62,551 bases of DNA from Devosiaceae bacterium (lineage in GTDB: Bacteria; Pseudomonadota; Alphaproteobacteria; Rhizobiales; Devosiaceae). Below are positions 1-8,973 of this stretch, one piece after another. The stretch covers positions 1 through 62,551 of the forward strand of contig JAKISW010000014.1 in assembly GCA_021648375.1 (NCBI GenBank). The letters are read 5' to 3'. The first letter of the stretch is position 1, and each line of letters starts with the position of its first letter. The position numbers and the translations under genes are program-made. The notes beneath the pieces are model-generated. The model saw nothing but the letters and a program-made list of their open reading frames with translations, had not been told where the DNA came from and ran no database searches.

Positions 1-2
1 GC

Positions 3-368
3 TTTCGGCAGGCGCTTCATGCGGATTATGTGCTGGTTGGCATCGGTGACCTGGGTGCTGATAGTCACATGGTTCGTGTCGGCTGGTTTAGTCCTGATGA
101 AATAGCAAAAGCCCACAAAAAGGGAGTGGTCGGCGATCTCATGGGTTACGATTTTTTTGACCTGCAAGGCAAACCCATGAATGAAGAGCTGGGTGGTCGT
201 GTTATCGGCTTATCCACTGATCAACTCAGACAGATCAACACCGTGATCGCCGTCGCCAGCGAAGTGAGCAAGGTGCCTGCTATTTATGGCGCGCTGAGAA
301 CAAGGTCCATCGATGTTCTTGCTACCTCTTTATCCAATTGCCAGGCATTGCTAAGCATGAACAATTGA
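3..368 (+). CDS. SorC-family sugar-binding transcriptional regulator, C-terminal part
   Basis: The open frame enters from the left edge and ends at 368, so only the last 121 residues are visible. They match the C-terminal effector (sugar-phosphate-binding) domain of SorC/DeoR-type regulators: a core LVGIGD strand, then RVIGLSTDQL and the helix near the end that in this family follows the ligand pocket. The DNA-binding N-terminus lies outside the window. Such proteins control carbohydrate operons, and the ligand cannot be told from this fragment. An internal ATG at 30 is not the start, because homology continues upstream of it. Confidence 0.8.
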   Translation, partial: FRQALHADYVLVGIGDLGADSHMVRVGWFSPDEIAKAHKKGVVGDLMGYDFFDLQGKPMNEELGGRVIGLSTDQLRQINTVIAVASEVSKVPAIYGALRTRSIDVLATSLSNCQALLSMNN

Positions 369-597
369 ACCTTGATGCGAGGATCAGAACAAACTTAATT
401 TGCGCCAGAACGCCGCTTGGTGCGCAGCTCAATGCAGCTCAGCATTCGTAGGGGTATTTATAAAATGGCAGATATGGACGAAAAAACCTTGAACCGTCAC
501 CAAGCGAGCGAAGAGCGATCCGGTCAACAATTTGGCCGCCCCATCGGAGCATAAGCGAAGCGAATTAGCTCGAGATATGTAAAGCACACGAAGTGTG
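369..597. other. Gap between SorC regulator and tRNA-Ala
   Basis: About 230 bases with no supportable gene. Open frames that cross it on either strand run through the tRNA and have no protein-like features. I see no strong terminator. Confidence 0.4.
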
Positions 598-673
<76 letters not shown>

Positions 674-785
674 ACTGATTTAAACCGATCTGCCAAAGAA
701 TTACAGGCAATCGGCCCGGCGCGCAATCTATGCCAGTGCGCAGTTAAATTACAAGCCCTATTTGACCTAATAAATTTCGCCTTGG

Positions 786-1211
786 TTATTCGTCGTCTTT
801 GGCGGTATTTACTCCAAAGTCAACTTTTTCATCTTCGTCATCATCGCTTTCGACAAAAGCATTGTCGACTTCGCCGCCAATGTCTTCCACGCCTTCGACA
901 TCGGGAATTCCTTCAGCGCTATTTTCTTCATCATCATCCTGGTCGTCTTCACTCTCTGCATCCTCGAACGAAACAACTTCAGCCCCTGCAACTTTTGCAC
1001 CCGGATCAGCTTCAACACTTTCTGTTGAAATTTTATCTTCAGGTTTTGCTTCCTCTGCTGCCGGGGTTTTTGACGGAGTGGGCTCTGGCACCGCGGGAGT
1101 TTCAAAAGGGGTCTGACATCCCGGGCACAATATCGGATCACGATTCAGATCATAATATTTCATACCACAGTTCAAACACTGATGTTTTGTTCCGCGCTTA
1201 TCACTGGCCAC
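786..1211 (-). CDS. TIGR02300 (FYDLN acid) family protein
   Basis: This 141-residue protein begins with a CxxC-x(n)-CxxC treble-clef-like motif (CLNCG and CPGC around residues 18-36) containing the YYDLNRDP signature of the TIGR02300/FYDLN_acid family. The rest is a long, highly acidic, low-complexity tail rich in Asp and Glu. The family is typical of alphaproteobacteria and its function is unknown. It normally lies beside tRNA-Ala and divergent from aroA-cmk, and here aroA is missing (see findings). The acidic tail produces long spurious frames on the other strand. Confidence 0.9.
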   Translation of the reverse strand: MASDKRGTKHQCLNCGMKYYDLNRDPILCPGCQTPFETPAVPEPTPSKTPAAEEAKPEDKISTESVEADPGAKVAGAEVVSFEDAESEDDQDDDEENSAEGIPDVEGVEDIGGEVDNAFVESDDDEDEKVDFGVNTAKDDE

Positions 1212-1487
1212 TGAAAAATCCCTTTTTAGTTATTGGGTAAACTGATTTTACCACGAAAGAATGCTGAAATGTTCGGTTACGCAACCTATTGCGCCCTGTC
1301 AAATAATAAATTTGAACTCAATTGTTAAGTGCTGAATTACGATAGGCTGTTCAGATGATTTGAAGCTCATATTTAGTGAGTGTCAATCATTGCACATATA
1401 TTTCTTTATTGAATTTGACGAAATGGTTCTGCGGACTGTATCAGACGGGTTGGATGGGTATTTTTCCCGTATTATCGGAGACTAGAT
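1212..1487. other. Intergenic region where aroA would be expected
   Basis: The 276 bases between the TIGR02300 gene and cmk are AT-rich and hold no open frame worth calling and no recognisable AroA remnant. They must contain the divergent promoters of both genes. Related bacteria carry aroA (about 1.3 kb) at this place. Confidence 0.5.
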
Positions 1488-2123
1488 ATGATTATCACCA
1501 TTGATGGTCCTGCGGCGTCTGGAAAGGGAACAATTGCCAAGGCTCTGGCAAAATACTTTGGTCTGCCGTTTCTTGATACCGGACTTTTATACCGGGCTGT
1601 TGGAAAAAATCTCCTTGATCATTTGAATGATCCTGATCTGGAAGACCTTGCTCATAACGAAGCTATGAAAATTGATCCATCCAGATTGGATGAAAAAATT
1701 CTTGGTCATCATGACATTGCCATGGCTGCATCAAAAGTGGCCCAGTTCCCAAAAGTCCGGGAGGCGCTTTTTAAGGTGCAAAGGGATTTTGCCACCCAGA
1801 CTGCCGGAGCTGTGCTTGATGGACGGGATACGGGCACAAAAATTTGCCCGGAAGCCGATGTGAAAATCTTTGTGAAAGCGATGCCTGAAATTCGTGCAAA
1901 ACGGCGCACCGCCCAATTGCTTGGACTTGGTGAAAATGTGAGCGAAGAAAAAATTCTGTCTCAGATTATCATTCGCGATGAAAACGATCGTAAAAACCCG
2001 GCAGGGGCATTTTTTCCGGCCAAAGATGCCCACTTGCTAGATACAAGTGAATTGGATATAGAAGGGGCGCTTAAAGCAGCGATTGCAATCGTTGAAGAGG
2101 CCACGCCGATGGGACTGGACTGA
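1488..2123 (+). CDS. cmk: Cytidylate kinase
   Basis: This 211-residue protein phosphorylates CMP and dCMP with ATP in the cytoplasm. The P-loop GPAASGKGT lies at residues 6-14, followed by the substrate-binding LDTGLLYRAVG segment, and DGRDTGTKICPEADVKIF is the family's conserved central motif. The lid region RRTAQLLG and the REDENDR-like IIRDENDRKNP motif are present. The start at 1488 has a good ribosome site (CGGAG, 7 bases upstream). Length is normal for the family. It lies upstream of rpsA as in most proteobacteria. Confidence 0.97.
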   Translation: MIITIDGPAASGKGTIAKALAKYFGLPFLDTGLLYRAVGKNLLDHLNDPDLEDLAHNEAMKIDPSRLDEKILGHHDIAMAASKVAQFPKVREALFKVQRDFATQTAGAVLDGRDTGTKICPEADVKIFVKAMPEIRAKRRTAQLLGLGENVSEEKILSQIIIRDENDRKNPAGAFFPAKDAHLLDTSELDIEGALKAAIAIVEEATPMGLD

Positions 2124-2234
2124 TTATTGGTTCAAATTCACCCTCCCCGGTCCTGGTATTTTTATCGGTTTAGCCCTTTGATTGGCAACAATAAGCGGCA
2201 AAGAGCATAAATCATCAATCGTATTTTTTTGGGC

Positions 2235-2250
2235 CCGGTTAATTAACCGG
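2235..2250. promoter_or_regulatory. Perfect 16-bp palindrome in the cmk-rpsA gap
   Basis: CCGGTTAATTAACCGG is a perfect palindrome between cmk and rpsA. It could form a weak hairpin behind cmk or be a protein-binding site upstream of rpsA. No long T-run follows, so I do not call it a terminator. Confidence 0.3.
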
Positions 2251-2386
2251 ATTTTGCGCGCTTCAAAGGCGCCGATTTGGTTTTGGTCAGTTTTATCTGC
2301 CATTTCCATTTATGAAAGCGCAATTGTCGAAAAAAAATACTTTCTTTTAATCTAACCCGCATGGCGTGCGACTTAATGGAGTTTAT

Positions 2387-4084
2387 ATGGCACAGCAAAC
2401 TGTGACACCCGAAGATTTTGAAGCCTTGTTGATGGATTCATTCATTGATCACGAGCCTGTTGAGGGCGCTGTGGTTAAAGGCATAGTGGTGGCGATTGAA
2501 AAAGACCTGGCAATTATTGATGTGGGTCTAAAAACCGAAGGGCGTATTCCGCTCAAAGAATTTGGTGCAGCCGGCAAAGACGGCTCCCTTGTTCCCGGTT
2601 CTGAAGTTGAAGTATATGTTGACCGGGTCGAGAATGCCCTTGGCGAAGCGGTTTTGAGCCGTGAAAAAGCCCGCCGCGAAGAAAGCTGGATCCGTCTGGA
2701 AAAACAGTTTGAAGCTGATGAGAAAGTCGAAGGCGTCATATTCAATCAGGTCAAGGGCGGATTTACCGTTGATTTGCAGGGAGCTGTTGCGTTTTTACCC
2801 CGTTCCCAGGTTGATATTCGCCCCATTCGCGACATTGGCCCCTTGATGAATGTTCCCCAGCCCTTTCAGATTTTAAAAATGGACAAGCGCCGGGGCAATA
2901 TTGTTGTTTCACGCCGTGCTATTCTGGAAGAAAGCCGTGCCGAACAGCGCTCTGAAATTGTGGCGCGTCTGGCTGAAGGCCAAAGCGTTGAAGGTGTGGT
3001 TAAAAACATCACTGATTATGGTGCATTTGTTGATCTTGGTGGAATTGACGGGCTGTTGCACGTTACCGATATCGCATGGCGTCGGGTAAATCACCCATCT
3101 GATGTTCTAACGATTGGCGAAACAATCACCGTTCAAATCGTTCGTATTAATCTTGAAAGCCATCGTATTTCCCTTGGCATGAAGCAGTTGCAGACTGATC
3201 CATGGGAAGGTATCGGCTCCAAATATCCAACTGGTGCAAAGTTCACTGGTCGCGTTACCAACATTACCGATTATGGTGCATTTGTTGAACTTGAGCCGGG
3301 CATTGAAGGGTTGATCCACGTTTCAGAAATGAGCTGGACCAAGAAAAACATCCATCCGGGTAAGATTGTTTCAACTTCTCAGGAAGTCGAAGCAATGGTG
3401 CTGGAAGTTGATCCTGAAAAACGCCGGATTTCTTTGGGCCTTAAACAGTGTAAAGATAATCCCTGGGACAGCTTTACTGAAAGCCATTCCGTTGGTTCCA
3501 TCGTTGAAGGCGAAGTCAAAAACAAAACCGAATTTGGTTTGTTTGTTGGTCTTGATGGCGATGTTGACGGCATGGTTCACCTTTCTGATCTTGACTGGCA
3601 GCGTCCGGGCGAAGAAGCCCTGGCCAATTATGAGCGTGGCGATGTGGTTAAAGCCATTGTTCTTGATGTTGATATCGAAAAAGAGCGTATTTCGCTTGGT
3701 ATCAAACAGCTGGTTACTGAAGAGCTGGCAGAAGCTGGAGATGGAGCAGGCCTGCGCCGTGGTGCAGTGATTACCTGTGTTGTTTCCAAGGTCAATGATG
3801 GCGGTATCGAAGTCACTATCGGTGATACTGAAATGACAGCGTTCATTCGTCGCTCTGACCTTAGCCGTGATCGATCCGAGCAACGCTCCGAGCGCTTTGC
3901 AGTTGGCGACAAGGTTGACGCAAGAGTTACCCAGTATGACCGCAAGACCCTAAAGATTGGTCTTTCGATCAAGGCATTGGAAATTGCCGAAGAAAAAGAA
4001 GCCGTTGCTCAATATGGATCTTCGGATTCAGGCGCATCACTTGGTGATATTCTTGGGGCTGCTTTGAAAGACAAAGAAGAATAG
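2387..4084 (+). CDS. rpsA: 30S ribosomal protein S1
   Basis: This 565-residue protein binds mRNA on the 30S subunit during initiation. Six S1 (OB-fold) repeats are visible. The last four are clearest, each with a GxVxNxTxxGAFV-type core followed by a GLxHxSDxxW motif (for example VKNITDYGAFVDLGGIDGLL). I chose ATG 2387 over the upstream in-frame GTG at 2366 because GGAG lies 6 bases upstream and MAQQTVTPEDFEALL resembles the usual S1 N-terminus. A strong terminator follows. Confidence 0.97.
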   Translation: MAQQTVTPEDFEALLMDSFIDHEPVEGAVVKGIVVAIEKDLAIIDVGLKTEGRIPLKEFGAAGKDGSLVPGSEVEVYVDRVENALGEAVLSREKARREESWIRLEKQFEADEKVEGVIFNQVKGGFTVDLQGAVAFLPRSQVDIRPIRDIGPLMNVPQPFQILKMDKRRGNIVVSRRAILEESRAEQRSEIVARLAEGQSVEGVVKNITDYGAFVDLGGIDGLLHVTDIAWRRVNHPSDVLTIGETITVQIVRINLESHRISLGMKQLQTDPWEGIGSKYPTGAKFTGRVTNITDYGAFVELEPGIEGLIHVSEMSWTKKNIHPGKIVSTSQEVEAMVLEVDPEKRRISLGLKQCKDNPWDSFTESHSVGSIVEGEVKNKTEFGLFVGLDGDVDGMVHLSDLDWQRPGEEALANYERGDVVKAIVLDVDIEKERISLGIKQLVTEELAEAGDGAGLRRGAVITCVVSKVNDGGIEVTIGDTEMTAFIRRSDLSRDRSEQRSERFAVGDKVDARVTQYDRKTLKIGLSIKALEIAEEKEAVAQYGSSDSGASLGDILGAALKDKEE

Positions 4085-4115
4085 TCTTTCTGTAATCTGA
4101 CAATGATTTATAAAG

Positions 4116-4150
4116 CCCGCGGCAGAATTTATCTGCTGCGGGTTTTTTTT
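4116..4150 (+). terminator. Rho-independent terminator of rpsA
   Basis: The stem CCCGCGGCAG / CTGCTGCGGG (10 bp with one G-U) encloses a 7-base loop and is followed by eight T residues. It lies about 30 bases after the rpsA stop. Confidence 0.9.
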
Positions 4151-4283
4151 GTAATTGCCAGACAGAACCGAGGCGTTGCAAAATCAATAAAAATTAGATT
4201 TTTACCGGTAGACCTGAAAGCCCTAACTCCCTATATCTCAGATTAAATTCTACCCGATTGCAAACAGGCCAGGCCAATACCTA

Positions 4284-5231
4284 ATGCAAGATCAAACTCA
4301 AGAACAAACACCGCAAAACCAAAACCCGGTTTTACGCGCCCTGCGACGATCCAGAGGTCGCTGGCGCTTGTTTGCCGTGCTGGCAATAATTGGCACCATT
4401 GTGGCGTTGGGCGCTCGTTTGAATAGTGAGTTTTTCACCCCCGAAAAAGATTATACGGCACTTATTGTAATCGAGGGGGTGATAGTTAGTGATCCGTCCC
4501 GGCTTGCAGTATTTAAGAGCCTTGAGGAGGATGATAGAGTTAAGGGCGTAATTATCCGCATTAACAGCCCCGGTGGCACCACTGCTGGTGGCGAGGAATT
4601 ATATGAGGCCATAAGCATATTGCGCGAACAAAAACCCGTGGTGGCAGTTATCAATGAACTGGGAGCATCTGCTGCCTATATGAGTGCCATTGCCACTGAC
4701 AGGGTTTTTGCAAGGCGATTGTCCATTGTTGGCTCCATTGGTGTTCTGTTTCAAAGCGTTGACGCATCGGGCCTGCTTGATACAATTGGCATTGATTTTG
4801 ACAAGGTCGCATCAGGCCCATTAAAGGCTGAACCTGATTTGAATGAGGCCATGTCTGATGAGGTTCGCGCCAGCCTGCAGGCATTGGTTGATGACAGCTT
4901 TAACTGGTTTGTTGATATTGTTGCTGACCGGCGCGGCTTGACCCGTACCGCAACCATGGCGCTTTCCGATGGCAGGATTGTTAATGGCAGGGTGGCGTTG
5001 AATGTTGGGTTGATTGATGAAATTGGCGGCCAGCGTGAAGCGATAGATTGGCTTGAGGGTCAAGATATTGAAAAAGACCTGCCGGTTTGGCAGGTTTATC
5101 CACGCGCTGAGAGCTTTGAAGAACGATTTATCAGACTGTTAGGCGAACAGGCTTCATCTGTGATAGGGTTAAATCGGGCGCTGCCCGCAAAGCTGCCACT
5201 TGACGGACTTATTTCATTTTGGCAACTTTAG
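4284..5231 (+). CDS. sppA: Signal peptide peptidase SppA (S49 family)
   Basis: This 315-residue membrane-anchored serine protease degrades signal peptides left after secretion. There is a basic N-terminus, then one membrane segment at about residues 28-44. The S49 core follows, with the nucleophile Ser129 in ELGASAAYMSA, the general-base Lys181 in SGPLKAEP, and the oxyanion-region INSPGG. At about 315 residues it is the short, single-domain form typical of alphaproteobacteria. Its location between rpsA and ihfB is the usual rhizobial one. Confidence 0.93.
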   Translation: MQDQTQEQTPQNQNPVLRALRRSRGRWRLFAVLAIIGTIVALGARLNSEFFTPEKDYTALIVIEGVIVSDPSRLAVFKSLEEDDRVKGVIIRINSPGGTTAGGEELYEAISILREQKPVVAVINELGASAAYMSAIATDRVFARRLSIVGSIGVLFQSVDASGLLDTIGIDFDKVASGPLKAEPDLNEAMSDEVRASLQALVDDSFNWFVDIVADRRGLTRTATMALSDGRIVNGRVALNVGLIDEIGGQREAIDWLEGQDIEKDLPVWQVYPRAESFEERFIRLLGEQASSVIGLNRALPAKLPLDGLISFWQL

Positions 5232-5300
5232 TTTTATGGGGATTTGCCTGCAAATCTTCGTATTTAAATGTAATCATTGGGGTTTTTTGGGGAGGCCGAA

Positions 5301-5579
5301 TTGATTAAATCTGAACTTGTACAAAAACTGGTGGATGAAAATCCACACCTGTTTCAAAAAGATATCGAAAATATAATCGGGGCTGTGCTTGGTGAAATAA
5401 GCGAGGCTCTTGCCCGTGGAGACCGCGTTGAATTGCGTGGATTTGGTGCGTTTTCGGTCAAAAACCGTCCGGCCCGCATCGGTCGCAATCCAAGAACCGG
5501 TGAAAAGGTTTCGGTCGGGGAAAAATATGCTCCCCAGTTCAAAGCGGGCAAGGAAATTCGAGAGCGGTTAAATAAATAG
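5301..5579 (+). CDS. ihfB: Integration host factor subunit beta
   Basis: This 92-residue DNA-bending protein pairs with IhfA. It shows the HU/IHF fold with the DNA-binding arm signature GFGAFSVKNRPARIGRNPRTGEKV split around residues 46-70. The start is a TTG at 5301: a perfect GGGGAGG site lies 5 bases upstream, and translation from there gives the canonical LIKSELVQ N-terminus. A farther upstream TTG at 5277 would add eight residues with no homology. The gene follows sppA by 70 bases. Confidence 0.95.
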   Translation: MIKSELVQKLVDENPHLFQKDIENIIGAVLGEISEALARGDRVELRGFGAFSVKNRPARIGRNPRTGEKVSVGEKYAPQFKAGKEIRERLNK

Positions 5580-5676
5580 GGTCCAGACCCTAGGTTGTCG
5601 TCGGTGTGAGTTTTGAAAACTTGGGATACTGGAGCCAATTCGACTTGCAATCATATAATTAAAAAGGCGCGCAATA

Positions 5677-6021
5677 GTGAAGAAACGTCTTGTGGCTTGG
5701 CTAATACTAATTCCACTTTGCATTTTGCTGGTGCTTTTTACCCTGGCCAATCGGCAAACTGTTCTTGTGCAGTTTGATCCGTTTGTAAGCAGCCCGGCTA
5801 TATTGCCAGCTTTAGAAGTTCCTATGTTCGTGGTTATTTATTTCATGCTGATACTTGGTGTGATTTTAGGTGGCCTGGCCACATGGTTTGCCCAAAGTGG
5901 ACAGCGACGACAAAAGCGCCAATGGCGCAACAAAGCCAAACAACTGCAAAATCAACAAGAACTTCAAAAACAATCCAGCGAGCAGAATTCGCAACTAAAC
6001 CAACAGCAAGCTATTTTATAA
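5677..6021 (+). CDS. LapA-domain inner-membrane protein
   Basis: This 114-residue protein has two membrane segments (about residues 6-26 and 45-67) separated by the NRQTVLVQFDPF stretch typical of LapA/DUF1049 proteins, then a basic, Gln-rich cytoplasmic tail (residues 75-112) likely to be coiled coil. The start codon is GTG at 5677. In enteric bacteria LapA works with LapB in regulating LPS synthesis. Whether that holds here is not known. The ihfB-lapA-trpF order is conserved in related bacteria. Confidence 0.85.
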   Translation: MKKRLVAWLILIPLCILLVLFTLANRQTVLVQFDPFVSSPAILPALEVPMFVVIYFMLILGVILGGLATWFAQSGQRRQKRQWRNKAKQLQNQQELQKQSSEQNSQLNQQQAIL

Positions 6022-6044
6022 CTTTTTCAGGACCAAATTGAATT

Positions 6045-6710
6045 ATGTCGCCTCCCACTTTGATCAAAATATGCGGCATAAAAGATTCTGATATGCTGTC
6101 TCAGGCCATCAAGGCCGGTGCTGACTATGTGGGTTTTAATCACTTTCCCAAAAGCCCGCGCTATGTTGATGTCTATCAAATTGCCGAACTAATAAAAAGC
6201 ACACCGAAAAACATAAAATCGGTGGTTTTACTGGTGGACCCGGATGCTAAAACACTGGCCAGCATTATGGCTCTTAAGCCGGATTTTGTTCAATTTCATG
6301 GCAATGAAACTGCTGCATGGATCAACAATGCACTTGGTGATACAGATCAGCCCACCATCAAGGTTTTGCCAATAGGTTCAAAATCTGACCTTGAGGCAAT
6401 TCATCCCTTTATCGGGCTTGTGGAGCATATTTTGCTTGATGCAAAACCACCAAAATCCGCGACCCGTCCCGGAGGGTTGGGAGAAACTTTTGACTGGTCT
6501 TTGTTAAAGGACGTGGACAAAAATTTAAGGTTTTTTCTTGCCGGCGGGCTAAATCCGGACAATGTTGCCAAAGCGATTGCTCAGGTTAACCCGTTTGGGG
6601 TTGATGTGGCATCTGGAGTTGAGAGCACTCCCGGTATAAAAGATGCGGCATTAATCACAAAATTTGTGGTCAATGCCAAACAAGCTGATAAAGACAGGGA
6701 TAGAACCTAA
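6045..6710 (+). CDS. trpF: Phosphoribosylanthranilate isomerase
   Basis: This 221-residue TIM-barrel enzyme carries out the third step of tryptophan synthesis. The catalytic Cys10 sits in KICGIKD and the general-acid Asp in FGVDVASGVES near residue 188. Strand motifs QFHGNE and FFLAGGLNPDNV bind the phosphate. It heads a trpF-trpB-trpA cluster, the split-operon arrangement usual in rhizobia where trpE and trpDC are elsewhere. Confidence 0.96.
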   Translation: MSPPTLIKICGIKDSDMLSQAIKAGADYVGFNHFPKSPRYVDVYQIAELIKSTPKNIKSVVLLVDPDAKTLASIMALKPDFVQFHGNETAAWINNALGDTDQPTIKVLPIGSKSDLEAIHPFIGLVEHILLDAKPPKSATRPGGLGETFDWSLLKDVDKNLRFFLAGGLNPDNVAKAIAQVNPFGVDVASGVESTPGIKDAALITKFVVNAKQADKDRDRT

Positions 6711-6766
6711 ACATCAACCTTAACGATCAGCAAAAAATTTAAACAACCAGTTCAAGAGTTAAGTAT

Positions 6767-7987
6767 ATGAGTAAACTTCATGCAAATTCTTTACGTTCCG
6801 GCCCTACCGACGAGGGCAGGTTTGGCATGTTTGGCGGGCGTTTTGTCGCCGAAACTCTGATGCCGCTGATCGTTGATCTGGAAAAATCCTATCGGGAGGC
6901 AAAAGCTGACCCCCAATATATTCACCAGCTTGGCGAGCTAAACAAACATTATACCGGCCGCCCGTCCCCCCTTTATTTTGCCGAGCGCATGAGCGAGCAT
7001 TTGGGGGGAGCAAAGGTCTATTTTAAGCGCGAAGAACTAAACCATACCGGCTCCCACAAACTCAATAATTGTCTGGGGCAGATATTGCTGGCCATGCGCA
7101 TGGGCAAAACCCGCATCATTGCAGAAACCGGAGCCGGGCAGCACGGAGTTGCCACTGCCACCGTATGCGCTCGCTTTGGCCTTCCCTGTGTTGTCTATAT
7201 GGGAGAAACAGATGTAAAACGCCAAGCACCCAATGTTTTTCGCATGAAGCTTTTGGGGGCTGAAATTGTTCCGGTCTCCGTTGGTGCCGGCACCCTAAAA
7301 GACGCCATGAATGAGGCCTTACGAGACTGGGTGGCCAATGTGGATGATACTTATTACCTGATTGGAACAGCGGCCGGTCCGCACCCTTATCCTGAAATGG
7401 TCAGAGATTTCCAATCAATTATCGGCAAAGAATTGCGCGAGCAATTTGAAGAAGCTGAGGGTGGTTTACCTGATGCGCTGGTTGCCTGCATTGGCGGCGG
7501 CTCCAACGCCATTGGCCTGTTCCATGAATTTTTGGATGATGAACAGGTAAAAATGTATGGAGCGGAAGCGGGCGGCTATGGCATCGACAAAGAAAACGGG
7601 CACGCAGCATCCATGACCGGCGGCCGCCCCGGCATTTTACATGGCAATCGCACCTATTTATTGCAGGATGAACACGGGCAGATTTTGGAAGGTCATTCCA
7701 TTTCCGCCGGGCTGGATTATCCCGGCGTTGGGCCTGAACATTCTTATCTGAAGGACGTTGGTCGGGTAAATTATTCTCCAATAACCGATGATGAAGCCAT
7801 TGAGGCTTTTCAGCTTTGCGCCCGGCTCGAGGGCATTTTGCCAGCGCTTGAAAGCGCTCACGGGTTGGCTCAGGTGATGAAACTTGCCCCAACAATGGAA
7901 AAATCCCAATCAATTGTTCTTTGTCTTTCGGGACGGGGCGACAAGGATGTGGAAACCATTGGTGCCCATTTGGGGGAAAAATTCTAA
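6767..7987 (+). CDS. trpB: Tryptophan synthase beta chain
   Basis: This 406-residue PLP enzyme joins indole and serine to form tryptophan. The cofactor lysine is Lys98 in HTGSHKLNN, the phosphate-binding loop is CIGGGSNAIG, and the conserved GAEAGG and SAGLDYPGVGPEH segments are intact. It is a normal-length TrpB1 type. The stop codon overlaps the trpA start (TAATG at 7985-7989), so the two subunits of the complex are likely coupled in translation. Confidence 0.97.
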   Translation: MSKLHANSLRSGPTDEGRFGMFGGRFVAETLMPLIVDLEKSYREAKADPQYIHQLGELNKHYTGRPSPLYFAERMSEHLGGAKVYFKREELNHTGSHKLNNCLGQILLAMRMGKTRIIAETGAGQHGVATATVCARFGLPCVVYMGETDVKRQAPNVFRMKLLGAEIVPVSVGAGTLKDAMNEALRDWVANVDDTYYLIGTAAGPHPYPEMVRDFQSIIGKELREQFEEAEGGLPDALVACIGGGSNAIGLFHEFLDDEQVKMYGAEAGGYGIDKENGHAASMTGGRPGILHGNRTYLLQDEHGQILEGHSISAGLDYPGVGPEHSYLKDVGRVNYSPITDDEAIEAFQLCARLEGILPALESAHGLAQVMKLAPTMEKSQSIVLCLSGRGDKDVETIGAHLGEKF

Positions 7988-8823
7988 TGGCCTCAAATAT
8001 GACAATCCGTATTGCTCAAAAGTTTGCCCAATGTGCTGCCCAAAATCGCCCGGCTTTAGTTACGTTTATAACTGCCGGGGATCCGGATTTAAAAACAAGT
8101 CAGGAAATTCTTGATGGGCTTCCCGCCGCCGGGGCTGACCTGATTGAATTGGGCATGCCGTTTTCTGATCCAATGGCGGACGGCGTGGCAATTCAACTTG
8201 GTGGACAGCGCGCATTGGCTGATGGCCATACTCTGGCAAAAACCCTTGGTATGGTGAAAAAATTCCGGACAGGAGATGAGAGCACACCAATCATCCTGAT
8301 GGGATATTACAACCCTATCTATATCTATGGAGTTGAAAAATTTCTGACTGATGCAAAATCTGCCGGAGTGGACGGGTTGATTATCGTTGATCTGCCAACC
8401 GAAGAAGATGCGGAATTATGCCTTCCCGCCCTTGAAAAGGGTTTGAATTTTATTCGCCTTACCACCCCAACGACTGATCAAAAACGATTGAAACAGGTTT
8501 TGGTCAATACGTCTGGTTTTGTCTATTATGTTTCCATGACCGGTGTCACCGGGGCAGCTCTTTCCAACCATGACGCGGTGGGTAAAGCTGTCTCTGAAAT
8601 AAAAGCGCGCACTGATCTGCCGGTGGCGGTGGGTTTTGGCATAAAAACCGCAAAAGATGCGGAGCTTATCGGGCGTCATGCTGATGGCGTGGTGGTGGGA
8701 ACGGCGCTGGTCAATGCATTGGCTGCAACCTTGAATGAAGGCAAAGCCAGTGAAAAAACCGTAACAGCGGTGCATGATCTGGTAAAATCCCTCGCTGCGG
8801 GCGTAAGGCAAGCCAAAAGCTGA
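7987..8823 (+). CDS. trpA: Tryptophan synthase alpha chain
   Basis: This 278-residue TIM-barrel enzyme cleaves indole-3-glycerol phosphate to indole, which is channelled to TrpB. The catalytic residues are Glu54 (LIELGMPFSDP) and Asp65 (DPMADG), and the phosphate-binding GFGIKTAKDAE and DGVVVGTALV motifs are intact. The start is ATG 7987 overlapping the trpB stop. A longer in-frame reading upstream lies inside trpB and has no homology. Confidence 0.97.
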   Translation: MASNMTIRIAQKFAQCAAQNRPALVTFITAGDPDLKTSQEILDGLPAAGADLIELGMPFSDPMADGVAIQLGGQRALADGHTLAKTLGMVKKFRTGDESTPIILMGYYNPIYIYGVEKFLTDAKSAGVDGLIIVDLPTEEDAELCLPALEKGLNFIRLTTPTTDQKRLKQVLVNTSGFVYYVSMTGVTGAALSNHDAVGKAVSEIKARTDLPVAVGFGIKTAKDAELIGRHADGVVVGTALVNALAATLNEGKASEKTVTAVHDLVKSLAAGVRQAKS

Positions 8824-8973
8824 AAACAAATTTGGCGTATATTGTTTGATAAATTGGCTTTGCGATCTGGGTCAGGTGCTGATAAGTTATAAAAAAACAC
8901 CTATATGAGATACGCGATTGCTGGTTTTTGACCGGGACTGCATAAAACAAGATTATATAAAAAGAGAGCATAA

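Noticed and set aside
2124..2309. Minus-strand open frame of 61 codons between cmk and rpsA
   Set aside because: The residue mix is protein-like, but there is no ribosome site, no family and a palindrome inside it. Left out as unsupported.
3371..3883. Long minus-strand frame inside rpsA
   Set aside because: Shadow frame of the S1 repeats, whose GC3 pattern opens other frames.
5578..5593. TAGGGTC-CA-GACCCTA palindrome after ihfB
   Set aside because: A loop of two bases and no T-run make a terminator doubtful, and it overlaps the stop codon. Its likeness to the IS5 end is only a few bases.
8824..8973. Terminator between trpA and accD
   Set aside because: A weak CAGGTG/CACCT pairing is present, but the loop is long and A-rich and there is no T-run on the plus strand.
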